Shown here one piece after another: positions 1 to 10,765 of a stretch of DNA of 64,000 bases (the first letter of the stretch is position 1; every line of letters starts with the position of its first letter). Under the pieces are notes generated by a model that was not told the origin of the DNA, did not search any database, and saw nothing but the letters and a program-made list of their open reading frames with translations. This stretch comes from Lunularia cruciata (Eukaryota > Streptophyta > Marchantiopsida > Lunulariales > Lunulariaceae): assembly GCA_948567375.1 (NCBI GenBank), contig OX419761.1, forward strand, positions 684,501 through 748,500, in the 5' to 3' direction. Made by a program: the position numbers and the translations under genes.

Positions 1-1
1 A

Positions 2-390
2 GTTGTCTTAAGTCAGAAGGACGAGAAGAAAAAGGACTACCCGGTGTATTATGCCAGCCAACAACTTTCAGTATCTGAAAAGAACTATTCAATGACTGAA
101 AGAGAAGCACGCGTAATGGTGTATGCCTGCAAGAAATTTTGCCAAAATTTGGGATACAAATTCATCTTCTATGTAGACCATTATGCACTACAACACTTGG
201 TCAAGAAGGCAGATTTTTCCGGGTGAATTGCACCATGGATCTTGTTGTTACAAGAATTCACATACACTGTACAAGTAAGGAAAGGAGCTTCGCATTCAAA
301 TGCGGACTTCTTATCCAGGTTAGAAACTCAAGACCAAGATTTGGAAATTGATGATCGGTTTCCTTATGAAGAGCTATATCATTTAATGGT
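2..390 (+). pseudogene. RNase H fragment of element A
   Basis: The frame from position 2 encodes a typical gypsy RNase H: YYASQQLSVSEKNYSMTERE, then DHYALQHLV. It continues through a TGA at 224-226, where the family usually has a basic residue, into a connection segment with ASHSNADFLSRL, and ends at a TGA near 397. The catalytic TDAS part lies before the window start. The frame changes near 390, before the integrase. It is a decayed polyprotein fragment and not a host gene. Confidence 0.75.
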
Positions 391-393
391 TGT

Positions 394-1711
394 TTGAAGT
401 ACGCTGTATGCGGCAAATATCACTATTTTCATACGTTCCATTGTCCTGAGAGGCTGGACCCGGACCAACGGGCAGTCTTTCTTTGGAAAATGGGACCGTA
501 CCAATTGAAACACAACATTTTGTTTAAAATGGGCAAAGATGAAGTACTTCTGAGATGTTTGGAAGCATACAAAGTAGGGGGAGTCATTGAATCCTTACAC
601 TTAGAAGCATTGGGGGGACACTATGCCCTGCAAAATATGGTAAAGAAAATTCTTTCGGCAGGGTATTGGTGGCCTACGATGTATAAAGATACTCATGCCC
701 ATATCCGGAGCTGTGATGCTTGTCAAAGAACAGGGAAACCGACGGTGACTTCCCAGTGGCCTTTGAAACCAATTTTGCCTCTGGCCCCATTTGAGAAATG
801 GGGTATTGATTTTGTGGGACCTATTCAACCAGTAACCCACGTCACAAGGAAGAGGTACATCTTAGTATGTACCGACTATGCCACCAAGATGGTGGAAGCA
901 GAGGCAACACGAAGAGATGATGCAGAGATAGTAGCAGAATTTTTCTTCCAAAACATCATTTCCCATTATGGGTGTCCTCTGGAATTGGTCAATGATCGGG
1001 GAACTCATTTTTTGAACTCGATGGTGGAAGCATTAACCAAATACTTCCAAATTAAACATCAAAAGACCACGCCTTACAACCTAAAAGTGAATGGACTCAC
1101 GGAGAAAGCCAATGGATTGCTATGTAAAATTTTGAATAAGGTGACAGTCAATTATGCCTATGACTGGGATACAAAGTTACCTACAGCGTTGTGGGCATAT
1201 CGAACAACTGAAAAGATAACTACCAAGCAAACTCCTTATTTCCTGACATACGGATTGCATCCTATATTACCAGTTGAGTTTGAAGTACCAACATATAGAA
1301 TACTTTGTGAAGAACATTTGTCGGAGGAAGAAAGCCAAGATCTTTGGATCCCATCAATTGATGTGGTTGGAAGAGAAAAGGGACGATGCAATGCAAACTA
1401 CAAAGGAAATTCAAGAACAACGAAAGGTTTTGCACAATAAAAGAATCAAACCTGTGGCTGTTCAAGAGGGAGACTTAGTATTATTATATGATAATCACTG
1501 CATATTTTTTCCAGGAAAATTACATCTGAGGTGGATGGGACCATATCGTGTGATGCACATCTATATTAATGGTTCTATTCAACTTGCAGACCTGGATGGC
1601 AATCCTTTTGCAACTCGCGTCAACGGTTGGAGGGTTAAAAAATATTGGACCTCAAACTTGACTTTGTATAAAAACCTGGTTGTTGGTGTTCGCGGGGATG
1701 CTCACATTTGA
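394..1711 (+). pseudogene. integrase of element A, frameshifted
   Basis: This is the integrase part of the pol polyprotein, which inserts the cDNA into the host genome. The HHCC zinc-binding region is visible (LHLEALGGHY, then CDACQ). The catalytic core keeps all three acidic residues: the first D in GIDFVGP, the second in VNDRGTHF, and the E in GLTEKANG. One frame runs to about 1330. The C-terminal part continues in another frame (1274-1711) with LHLRWMGPYRV and GSIQLADLDGN, the GPY/F-type module. So there is a frameshift near 1290-1330. No chromodomain or PHD finger follows, and the stop lies just before the polypurine tract. A TTG, not an ATG, opens the long frame at 394, as expected for an internal polyprotein domain. 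Confidence 0.85.
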
Positions 1712-1722
1712 GGGAGGGGGTA
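1710..1722 (+). other. polypurine tract of element A
   Basis: GAGGGAGGGGG followed by TA lies between the integrase stop and the TGTGG of the LTR. This is the usual place and composition of the plus-strand primer of an LTR retrotransposon, and it fixes the LTR start at 1723. Confidence 0.75.
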
Positions 1723-4700
1723 TGTGGTACCCACATTTTTTTTCTATGTTTAGTTGTGTTTAAGAGAAGAAGCAAGCACTGAAAGTCAAAATTGCAAACG
1801 AAGAATGGACGAAACTAACTTCGGAGGAAATCCAAAGAAGATGACATCGGATCCGATGATGGAGGTACTCGGAAGAGGAGTACGCCGGACATCACCGTCT
1901 TCAGGTTGGAAGGCGGAGGAGAGACGAAGACCGTTTAACAACCTTGGTACATGGCAAGAAAGTACATTTCAAGAAACGGCGGGGGCAGAAGAAGCATGTC
2001 TTGACAATGACCGGGAGTTGCACGTAGAAGAGAGCAATTCGAAGTTGAAATTGATTGAAGAATGGCTGCAATTTGGGGAAATATAAAATGGCGACTGTGT
2101 AGGGAAAAGTTGAATGTTCCGAGTAAATTTCCGATTCCTTTGAGTAGTCGTCCTGCAGTAATGCATGCTCGGAAGCCCATCAAGAGTGAGATTTTCCAAA
2201 CCCTGAGGGAGTTAGAGTGTCTCATCCAGGAGAGGGTCTCATCTTCCAACATTATAGAACGAGAGAAGAGATCATGGCAAAGAAGGTGGCCAATGCGCTG
2301 GCGGTGCGAGGTTTTGCATCCAAAGAGTAGATGTACTAGCTAGAATCAAAGTCTTGATTAGACTTTGTATTACCTTTTAGCATGGAATTGGAACTTCAGT
2401 TTCTCGGGAGTGATGGCAGAGATTGCGGCCAGTAATTGTGAGGAGGGTCCCAAGGTGGAAGGGAAGAGAGGCAATCCGTCTCGATGGACTGAGTTGGATT
2501 GGAAGTTAGTATTGGGAAGAGAAACAGGAGAACCGATGAGGATCACCTTCTATTGGAAGTGTGATGCTGCAGAGGAGACGGCGGAGCTCCGCTATTCATT
2601 TTTTGCTCCGAGAACTACGAATGGCTACAAGGTGGAGTCCTATCAGGATCCAATCCAAAGAAGCATTGTGGGGGTGATGATGGCCATGTTCAAGCCAGAA
2701 TGAACCACCTATGTGAACATGCAACAAGTTGTCTTCTTCCATCAAATGTTTGTAGGATCTCTAGTGAATTGGGCAAAGTGCTTTCACCACTGAACGAGGC
2801 AGATGGTGGTTAATTGGCGAACGGGCTTGCCACCACATTATTTTGCACCGTTCGCAGCCCACTTCTACTTCGGATTGAACTTGCTGACTGAAGAAAAGCG
2901 TCATCATATGGTGTCCCACATGTATCCCGATTTACAACAGGAAGCAGATGAGGACGAGCGCCAGTATATGTTGCATCTTTGAGCAAGTGATGAATACTTT
3001 GCAAAGACCGGACAGTGGAAAGTTGAAGAAATTACCAGTCCAAAGACAAAGAAACGTGGCAAACCCAAAGAAGCAAGGTTGCTTCCCATGCAAAGGAAGA
3101 CTCAGCGGTTGATGTTGAAGACTGCAAAGATCGTAAAAGAGGCATCATCGGGATCGGAGTCTGGGGAAGAGACTAAGTCACAAGAGGAGGAATCTGAAGA
3201 AGAGGAGCTCACCTTAAAAAGTGAGGAGTTTGAGAGCAATAGCGATGGGGAGCCAGAGGTCCAGCAATCGGTGGCAGTAAGTGAGGCTTGTCAGGTGTTG
3301 GTGGTGAACAAGTCGCAACCAGAAGAGAAAGGGAAGAATCCCGCGGGGCCGAGTTCAAGAGGCCAAGACAAGGAAAGTACTGAAATGCTAAAGATACAAA
3401 GATCGTGACTTTGGATGAAGGAGCCGATGATGGAGGAGAAGACTCTAGACGAAGATGGCGATGAAGAGGAAGAAAAATTTGGCGGGATATCATATTTGAT
3501 GAAGGTGGTCATACCATTGCTGGAGCTGTTGAAGGAGCATCGGAGAGTAATTCCCCAAGATCGTAGGAAGTGGATGAATGAGTTCCAAGTGGTGAAGCAT
3601 CTATTGAGTGAAGTGAAGGGGTTGCAGGAGCAACAAGTCCAAAGAAATGCAGAAATTGAAGAACTTCAGAGGGAGGAAGTCTTGAAGAAGAAGACTTTCA
3701 AGATGTTACAAGAGATCTGCAAAGAAAAAGAAAAAGAACTGCAGAGGCGAGCCGGAGAAATTACAGAACAGGCGATGTGGCTCAGCAAGATGAAGGAGGA
3801 AGTAAGTGATGTGCGCATCAAGAATGTTCATTTGAAGGCAATGAACATCGTAATGGAGTAGGAGTTGGACAGTTTGAAGAAAAGTGTAGCAGCAAAAGAT
3901 CAAGCATGGCAGAGAGAGTTGGCAGCCAGGCAAGAAGAAGAGGAACAATTGTGAGAACTTGTCAGGAGTGCAGAAAAGCAAAGCGTGCAGTATGTAGAGG
4001 AGAAGAAGATGCTCGCTGCAGAATACGAAGACGAGTTGAAGATGTATCGTGAAGTTGAAGGTAGAGCGCTCTCGAGGATATGCATCAGAATCAGTAGGAG
4101 AACTTGCAGGAAAGTTAAGAGCAATCTTAAGCATGGAGGCTGAAGGGAGATTGGAGGAAGCTCGCCTACATGAGTTGAAGTTACTTGTGCAAGAAACTCG
4201 GAAGAGAAAAGTCAAGGATGTGGACATGAACACCTTATTGATTTGATTGAGGGAACGCGTAGATAGGAAAATGTTAGATGTAGAGAACAATGTTAGTCTT
4301 AGACTAGATTTAGTCAATTCGGAATAAGAGAAGATTTGGAATAGTATGATAGTGTAGAAGAAACCCGATGTCGCAGAAGTAGGAATTCAAGTGTCATCGG
4401 ACTTGATGATTGACACATTAGAGAAGAGTGGGTCAGGATATAAGGATGTAGATGGATTACCCATGAGCTCAATTGTAGATTGTAGTGTACAAGTAGAAGA
4501 AGTAGTGAAGGACTTGGTGGAATTAGCCATACCCAAAGAAGAAGAAATAGTAGGAAGATCATCGGGTTTGGAAGCCGATGATGAGGTAGACATCGAATCG
4601 GGATAAATGTCAATTTTGAGATAGGAAGAGGCAGATATGAAGAGATAGACTGTCACTTGGGATTTGCAGGTAGGAAGAGATGTTAGGAAGCGGTGCATAG

Positions 4701-5308
4701 GTAGGCAAGTCTGTTGTTTGCTTCAGTATTTAAGTGGAGCAATCGCAGTACAATGTTATTCAGTATTCATATTTCTGAAGATAGATAAAGCAAAGTGTTG
4801 TTCTCAGTACTCGTCGCTTAAGCTTAATTCCGATTGTCAATTTTGTGTTTGTAGTTGTGAGTGTGTGGAGAATTCCAAAGAGCAAGTCAGTGTGTCTGTG
4901 GATGTTGGAATCTATAGCCTTGATCTTCATTTTGTGTGTTTGATCTTGAGTGAAGTGCATCAGAGCAATGCCTTGACAGATCTGAGAGGAATTGTAGTGT
5001 TGGTAGTATTTTGCATTGGTGAGTGCAGCACGGAGTTGATGTGAAGCAATTTCAATTGAGGAAGTTGTGCCTTCAGTGGAGGGGTGGAACACAATTCTGA
5101 GGTGAAATTGATCTTTGCAGTGAAGTGCCATCTTCGAGAGAATCTGAATCATCACAATCAAGAGTTATTTGGACAGAATTTGCTATGTTGTGATTATGAG
5201 TGTGTATTCGTGACAAGTTGTCAAGATTATGAGCTTGTTACTCTCTTTTAGGTGTAGTTTCTACCTGAGAGATTAAAGAAGAAATCAAGAAGGACTGCAA
5301 TTGTGACA
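1723..5308 (+). repeat. 3' LTR of element A (about 3.6 kb)
   Basis: It starts TGTGGTACCCACATTTTT right after the polypurine tract and ends near ...TTGTGACA. The same first 18 bases start the minus-strand solo LTR at 45895, and several internal stretches match that copy (for example 4391-4606 with 44820-45040, and 4730-5240 with 44210-44700). It is much longer than most plant gypsy LTRs and about twice the length of the solo copy. The difference is mainly the 2000-4250 stretch, which carries degraded coding-like sequence. Confidence 0.7.
3079..4606 (+). pseudogene. degraded acidic / coiled-coil ORF inside the A LTR
   Basis: Several open stretches in different frames (3079-3408, 3415-3861, 4049-4246, 4391-4606) read like pieces of one protein. 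First comes a Glu/Ser-rich acidic tract (EESEEEELTLKSEEFES). A long Lys/Glu heptad-like coiled coil follows (LQEQQVQRNAEIEELQREE and EKEKELQRRAGEITEQ), then an acidic tail (VDGLPMSSIVDCS, VVKDLVELAIP). The tail is also present without indels in the solo LTR at 44820-45128. I recognise no family. It could be a captured host fragment or an element-specific accessory protein. Stops and frameshifts make this copy non-functional. That it was ever coding is an inference from composition and from the conserved tail. Confidence 0.45.
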
Positions 5309-5396
5309 CACAGTTTTTCACACAGAGGTTGGAACCTCCAGTGGTCAGGTGCATGACACTACTACTCCCAAGGGCCTTGTGTAGCAGCTAGTCAAT

Positions 5397-6705
5397 ATGT
5401 CTTCCACTCTTGTGATAGTTACGGAGGATACTTTGGAGCCAGATCTTCGACCCAAGCTTACAAGAGCGGAAAGACAAAGAGTTTGGAGGTTCTTGAGGAG
5501 CTACACAAGTTTTTTTGCCTTCATTATGAAGGACTTGGGTGCTCTGAAGGGACCTGGTACACAAATTGAGCTTACTAGCAATACACTAGTTTTCTGAGGT
5601 CCTTATTGTTATAGTGACATGGAGAGGACATTGATTCAAAGCTAGAGTAGAGACCTTTTGAGGCTGGTTTGGTGGAGATCTCACATGGAGAGTATGCATC
5701 AACTACAATGATGCCAACCAAGAAGGATATGCATGGAAACTACACAAATAGGCCAATGTTTAGAGAATTCTGTCCTATCAACCAGTAGACTAGGGCTGAT
5801 CAATATGTCATGCCTACACTGGAGGAGATTTTTTATGCAATTGTGCATGCAAAGGTCTTCAGTACTTTGGATCTTCAAGTAGGGTATCATCAATTTCCGA
5901 CCAGGGAGGAAGATAAGTCCAAGATAACATTTTGGGCTACTGATCCTCACAGCAAGGATGTGTTATATTAGTGGAGGTTCTCACCATTTGGGTTAAAGAA
6001 TATCCCTACTGAGTTCAAAAGGGTCATGGATAGGATACTAGCTAGATTGGATTTTGCTTGGTGCTATATTGATGAAATTTTGGTCTATAGCACTACTATG
6101 GAGGAGCATGAGAGACAGTTGTTGGAGGTGTTTGAGAGGTTGAGATCTCATGGACTCAAATTACATCCTAGGGAGGGTAGGTTCTTCCACAAGCACTATC
6201 TACCCCAAAGGACTTGGTGTTTAGCAGACCAAGGTCAAGGCTATTGCATGTATTCCTTAGCCTACGGATGTGAGCAGAGTGGGAGCATTCCTTGGGTTGG
6301 CAAATTTCTATTGCTACTATGTTAGAGGATTTAGTGCCATTGCCAAGGCCTTTACAAAGCTGACTAAGCTTACATAGGAGTGGTGTTGGGGAGATGAGCA
6401 AGAGAGAGCCTTTGTAGAGTTTAAAGAAAGGTTGACATCTTCTCCTATTTTGAGGAGACCAATTAGAGGACAACCATTTCAAGTTCATACTAATTGGAGT
6501 ATGTTGGGGCTTGGAGTGGTGCTCACCCAGCATGATGATAAGGAGAAGGAGTTTGTGGTGGCCTATGCTAGTCGCTCCAACAATTCAATGGAGGTAAAGT
6601 ATAGTTCATATGAGAGAGAGTGCTTGGCAGTAGTTTGGGTTGTAGCACAATTTTTTTGTTACCTATTTGGTAACCCTTTCACTCTCATTACTGATCATCA
6701 GCCAC
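5397..6705 (+). pseudogene. reverse transcriptase / RNase H of copy C, degraded
   Basis: Broken frames show the segment before RT (KLTRAERQRVWRFLRSYTS, KDLGALKGPGTQIELTS), then the RT palm with CYIDEILVYS. The second catalytic Asp of the usual IDD is Glu here. RNase H pieces follow ([35 protein letters not shown]). Many in-frame stops and frameshifts are present. The reading is interrupted at 6705 by the TG...CA insertion and resumes at 10766 with the bases for KWLMESDKL. The same order is readable in copies F and G. Confidence 0.8.
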
Positions 6706-6997
6706 TGTCATCGGGAAAATAGCCCACGTGTACCCTTGAGGCTTTTGGTGTGATAAATTTTCTTTTCTCTTTTATTTGTTGTAAGGAACAGGGATTTATG
6801 ATAATATGTCTCGGGTGTGGTTTTGCTATCTTGTTTCGGGAGAAAGTGAGGAGACACAGAAGGGCTGAGGGTTTTCAGAAAATGCCAAAAGATTTTGAGA
6901 TGGAAGTTTGCAAAAGACTTCGAGAGGGAAGTTTGCAGAGGATTTAGAGAGAAGTAGCAGAGATTTTTGGGAGAAGAAAGGAGTAGGGTTTTTTCAG

Positions 6998-7215
6998 ACC
7001 GGAGGAAGGATGGACAGAAAGTTTTGAGTTGGACAGGAGGAAGGATGGACAGAAAGTTTTTGAGTTGGATAGGAGGAAGGTGGGAGAGAAATTTTTTGAG
7101 CAGAACAGGAGGAAGGTGGAAAAAAAATTTTCAAGTTGGACAAGAGGAAGGTGGGACAGAAAGTTTTTGAGCAGGACAGGAGGAAGGTGGAAAAAAAAAC
7201 TTTCGAGTTGGACAA
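6998..7215. repeat. about 36-bp tandem repeat, roughly six copies
   Basis: The unit is close to GGACAGGAGGAAGGTGGACA followed by GAAAGTTTTTGAGTT, repeated with A-run length changes and small indels. It precedes the 104-bp array inside insertion H. Confidence 0.75.
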
Positions 7216-7224
7216 GGGGTTTTT

Positions 7225-9990
7225 TTGTGCAGGAGAGGAAGTGCTTGGACAGAAGGGCAATTTTTGCAGGACGAGAAGGGCTTGAGAGTGCAGGGGAGAG
7301 GGAGGTTTCTTCTTGAAGGAATGAACAAATGTGCTAGAGAGGAAGTGCTTGGACAGAAGGGCAATTTTTGCAAGACAAGAAGGGCTTGAGAGTGCAGGGG
7401 AGAGAGAGGTTTCTTCTTGAAGGAATGAACAGATGTGCAGGAGAGGAAGTGCTTGGACAGAAGGGCAATTTTCGCAGGACAAGAAGGGCTTGAGAGTGCA
7501 AGGGAGAGGGAGGTTTCTTCTTGAAGGAATGAACAAATGTGCTGGAGAGGAAGTGCTTTGACAAAAGGGCAATTTTTGCAGGACAAGAAGGGCTTGAGAG
7601 TGCAGGGGAGAGAGAGGTTTCTTTTTGAAGGAATGAACAAATGTGCAGGAGAGGAAGTGCTTGGACAGAAGGGCAATTTTTGCAGGACAATAGGGGCTTG
7701 AGAGTGCAGGGGAGAGAAAGGTTTCTTCTTGAAGGAATGAACAAATGTGCAGGAGAGGAAGTGCTTGGACAGAAGGGCAATTTTTTGCAGGACAAAAAGG
7801 GCTTGAGAGTGCACGGGAGAGGGAGGTTTCTTCTTGAAGGAATGAACAAATGTGCAGGAGAGGAAGTGCTTGGACAAAAGGGCAAATTTTTGCAGGACAA
7901 GAAGGGCTTGAGAATGCAGGGGAGAGAGAGGTTTCTTCTTGAAGGAATGAACAAATGTGCAGGAGAGGAAGTGCTTGGACAGAAGGGCAAATTTTCGCAG
8001 GACAAGAAGGGCTTGAGAGTGCACGGGAGAGAGAGGTTTCTTCTTGAAGGAATGAACAAATGTGCAGGAGAGGAAGTGCTTGGACAGAAGGGCAAATTTT
8101 CGCAGGACAAGAAGGGCTTGAGAGTGCACGGGAGAGAGAGGTTTCTTCTTGAAGGAATGAACAAATGTGCAAGAGAGGAAGTGCTTGGCCAGAAGGGCAA
8201 ATTTTCGCAGGACAAGAAGGGCTTGAGAGTGCACGGGAGATAGAGGTTTCTTCTTGAAGGAATGAACAAATGTGCAGGAGAGGAAGTGCTTGGACAGAAG
8301 GGGCAATTTTCGCAGGTAATGTTAGGGCTTGAGAGTGCAGGGGAGAGAAAGGTTTCTTCTTGAAGGAATGAACAAATGTGCTGGAGAGGAAGTGCTTGGA
8401 CAGAAGGGCAATTTTCGCCGGACAAGAAGGGCTTGAGAGTGCAGGGGAGAGAAAGGTTTCTTCTTGAAGGAATGAACAAATGTGCAGGAGAGGAAGTGCT
8501 TGGACAGAAGGGCAAATTTTCGCAGGTAATGTTAGGGCTTGAGAGTGCAGGGGAGAGAAAGGTTTCTTCTTGAAGGAATGAACAAATGTGCTGGAGAGGA
8601 AGTGCTTGGACAGAAGGGCAATTTTTGCAGGACGGGAAGGGCTTGAGAGTGCAGGGGAGAGAAAGGTTTCTTCTTGAAGGAATGAACAAATGTGCAGGAG
8701 AGGAAGTGCTTGGACAGAAGGGCAATTTTTGCAGGACAAGAAGGGCTTGAGAGTGCAGGGGAGAGAAAGGTTTCTTCTTGAAGGAATGAACAAATGTGCA
8801 GGAGAGGAAGTGCTTGGACAGACGGGCAATTTTTGCAGGACAAGAAGGGCTTGAGAGTGCAAAGGAGAGAGAGGTTTCTTCTTGAAGGAATGAACAAATG
8901 TGCAGGAGAGGAAGTGCTTGGACAGAAGTGCAAATTTTTGCAGGACAAGAAGGGCTTGAGAGTGCAGGGGAGAGAGAGGTTTCTTCTTGAAGGAATGAAC
9001 AAATGTGCAGGAGAGGAAGTGCTTGGATAGAAGGGCAATTTTTTGCAGGTAATGTTAGGGCTTGAGAGTGCAGGGGAGAGAAAGGTTTCTTCTTGAAGGA
9101 ATGAACAAATGTGTAGGAGAGGAAGTGCTTGGACAGAAGGGCAAATTTTCGCAGGACAAGAAGGGCTTGAGAGTGCAGGGGAGAGGGAGGTTTCTTCTTG
9201 AAGGAATGAACAAATGTGCTGGAGAGGAAGTGCTTGGACAGAAGGGCAATTTTCGCAGGACAAGAAGGGCTTGAGAGTGCAGGGGAGAGAAAGGTTTCTT
9301 CTTGAAGGAATGAACAAATGCGTTGGAGAGGAAGTGCTTGGACAGAAGGGCAATTTTCGCAGGTAATGTTAGGGCTTGAGAGTGCAGGGGAGAGAAAGGT
9401 TTCTTCTTGAAGGAATGAACAAATGTGCAGGAGAGGAAGTGCTTGGACAGAAGGGCAATTTTCGCAGGACAAGAAGGGCTTGAGAGTGTAGGGGAGAGAA
9501 AGGTTTCTTCTTGAAGGAATGAACAAATGTGCTGGAGAGGAAGTGCTTGGATAGAAGGGCAATTTTCGCAGGTAATGTTAGGGCTTGAGAGTGCAGGGGA
9601 GAGAAAGGTTTCTTCTTGAAGGAATGAACAAATGTGCAGGAGAGGAAGTGCTTGGACAGAAGGGCAATTTTTGCAGGACAAGAAGGGCTTGAGAGTGCAG
9701 GGGAGAGAAAGATTTCTTCTTGAAGGAATGAACAAATGTGCTGGAGAGGAAGTGCTTGGACAGAAGGGCAATTTTTCGCAGGACAAGAAAGGCTTGAGAG
9801 TGCTGGGGAGAGAAAGGTTTCTTCTTGAAAGAATGAACAAATGTGCTAGAGAGGAAGTGCTTGGACAGAAGGGCAATTTTTTGCAGGACAAGAAGGGCTT
9901 GAGAGTGCTGGGGAGAGAAAGGTTTCTTCTTGAAGGAATGAACAAATGTGCAGGAGAGGAAGTGCTTGGACAGAAGGGCAATTTTTGCAG
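7225..9990. repeat. 104-bp minisatellite, about 26-27 copies
   Basis: The segment AGGTTTCTTCTTGAAGGAAT recurs at 7303, 7407 and 7511, an exact 104-bp period, and then regularly to about 9930. Units differ by few substitutions and by 1-bp changes in T-runs. Two unit classes occur: most have GCAGGACAAGAAGGGCTTG, while others have GCAGGTAATGTTAGGGCTTG (near 8312, 8524, 9047, 9363 and 9571). The period is not a multiple of three and the minus strand has few stop codons, so long open frames appear in all three minus frames. They are not genes. Confidence 0.95.
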
Positions 9991-10330
9991 GTCTGAAGGG
10001 CAGGCTGCAGGAGTAGCAAAAGAAACTCTCACAAAGGTGAGAACATGACGGAGGAAGAGAGATTTATGTGTGAAAATGTTGATAGAGTGTTGAGGGACAG
10101 AATTGGAAAGAGAATTTTCACAGGTCTGAAGAGCAGGCTGCAAGAGTAGCAAAAGAAACTCTCACGAAGGTGAGAACAGGACTGAGGAAGAGAGATTTCA
10201 GTGGGAAAATGTTGATAGAGTGTTGAGGGACAGAATTGGAGAGGAATTTTTGCAGGTCTGAAGGGGATTTGCTGCAGAAGTTGCCAAAGGATAATCTCCC
10301 GAAGGTGAGGATAGGAGTGAAGAAGAAAGA
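9991..10330. repeat. 132/133-bp tandem repeat, about 2.5 copies
   Basis: GTCTGAAG recurs at 9991, 10124 and 10256. The unit includes GTAGCAAAAGAAACTCTCAC and GTTGATAGAGTGTTGAGGGA. The third copy is more diverged. It directly follows the 104-bp array and shares its GCAGG boundary. Confidence 0.85.
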
Positions 10331-10765
10331 TATATTTTTTTTTTGGGAAGATGTTGTGAAGAGTGACTGAACAGGCAGTGATAGGAGCTAGTCAGGAAGA
10401 AAAGGAGGAGAATTTCGAGGTGGCTCAGCTCATCTGGAACAAAGGCAAGAAAGATTTGAAGTTGGTTGGCCTGTCTGAATGGAGTGAATCTGATATGCAA
10501 AACAAGGCATAGGAGAATGAAGAGGTTCGGAGGGTGAATTGCCTTGCCTGCTGTCGGACAGAATATATGTGAACTGCCGGCTGAGTTGATGATCAGTTGC
10601 AACCTTAGGGCAGGCATTGTCTTGACTAGAACTATTTGACTTATCCAACCTTGTGAACGTTGTTGTTGAAACTCCTGTGGGACCCAAAAGAAGGACAGTA
10701 GGGAAAACTAAGCACAAGCAGCCATGTGCTCGGCGCACTCTCGAGACCAAACGTTCCCCACGACA

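Larger units (their letters stand above)
1..5308 (+). mobile_element. Ty3/gypsy element A, 3' half with long 3' LTR
   Basis: The window opens inside the pol gene of an LTR retrotransposon. RNase H, integrase, a polypurine tract and a 3' LTR follow in the usual order. The LTR start (TGTGGTACCCACA) is shared with a minus-strand solo LTR of the same family at 44025-45895. The right end is set by where similarity to family C resumes, at about 5311 (compare 62620-62650 on the minus strand), so A sits inside a C-family element. The 5' half lies outside the window. The right LTR boundary is uncertain by a few bases. Confidence 0.8.
6706..10765. mobile_element. TG...CA insertion H, minisatellite-rich, probable solo LTR
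   Basis: The uninterrupted sequence in copy G (CATCAGCCGCTGAAGTGG, 61250 region) shows where the insertion sits. Here it reads CATCAGCCAC, then TGTCATCGGGAA...TTCCCCACGACA, then CCGCTGAAG. The termini form an inverted repeat (TGTCATCGGGAA against TGTCGTGGGGAA, 10 of 12). CCAC/CCGC on the two sides fits a short target duplication with one change. The interior has no retrotransposon protein and is mostly tandem repeats of three kinds. The best reading is a large solo LTR or a non-autonomous LTR element. Orientation is not determined. Confidence 0.65.

Noticed and set aside
1754-2703. Open frames at the start of the A LTR as separate genes
   Set aside because: They are short, in different frames and without recognisable motifs. 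They may be part of the degraded LTR-borne ORF but cannot be supported individually.
8300-9600. Repeated TTTTCGCAG/GTAATG as splice signals within the array
   Set aside because: It resembles acceptor and donor sites, but there is no gene model to use them and the signal is a by-product of the repeat unit.
7225-9990. CRISPR-like array
   Set aside because: The 104-bp units are contiguous and similar along their full length, with no unique spacers, and the DNA is from a plant nucleus.
6994-10152. Very long open frames (up to 742 codons) on the minus strand of the tandem array, with repeats such as CSFLQEETSLSPALSS
   Set aside because: They arise because the 104-bp unit has few stop codons on the minus strand and the period is not a multiple of three, so all three frames stay open. 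There is no start or domain signal and no codon pattern. I treat it as a minisatellite and not as a gene.
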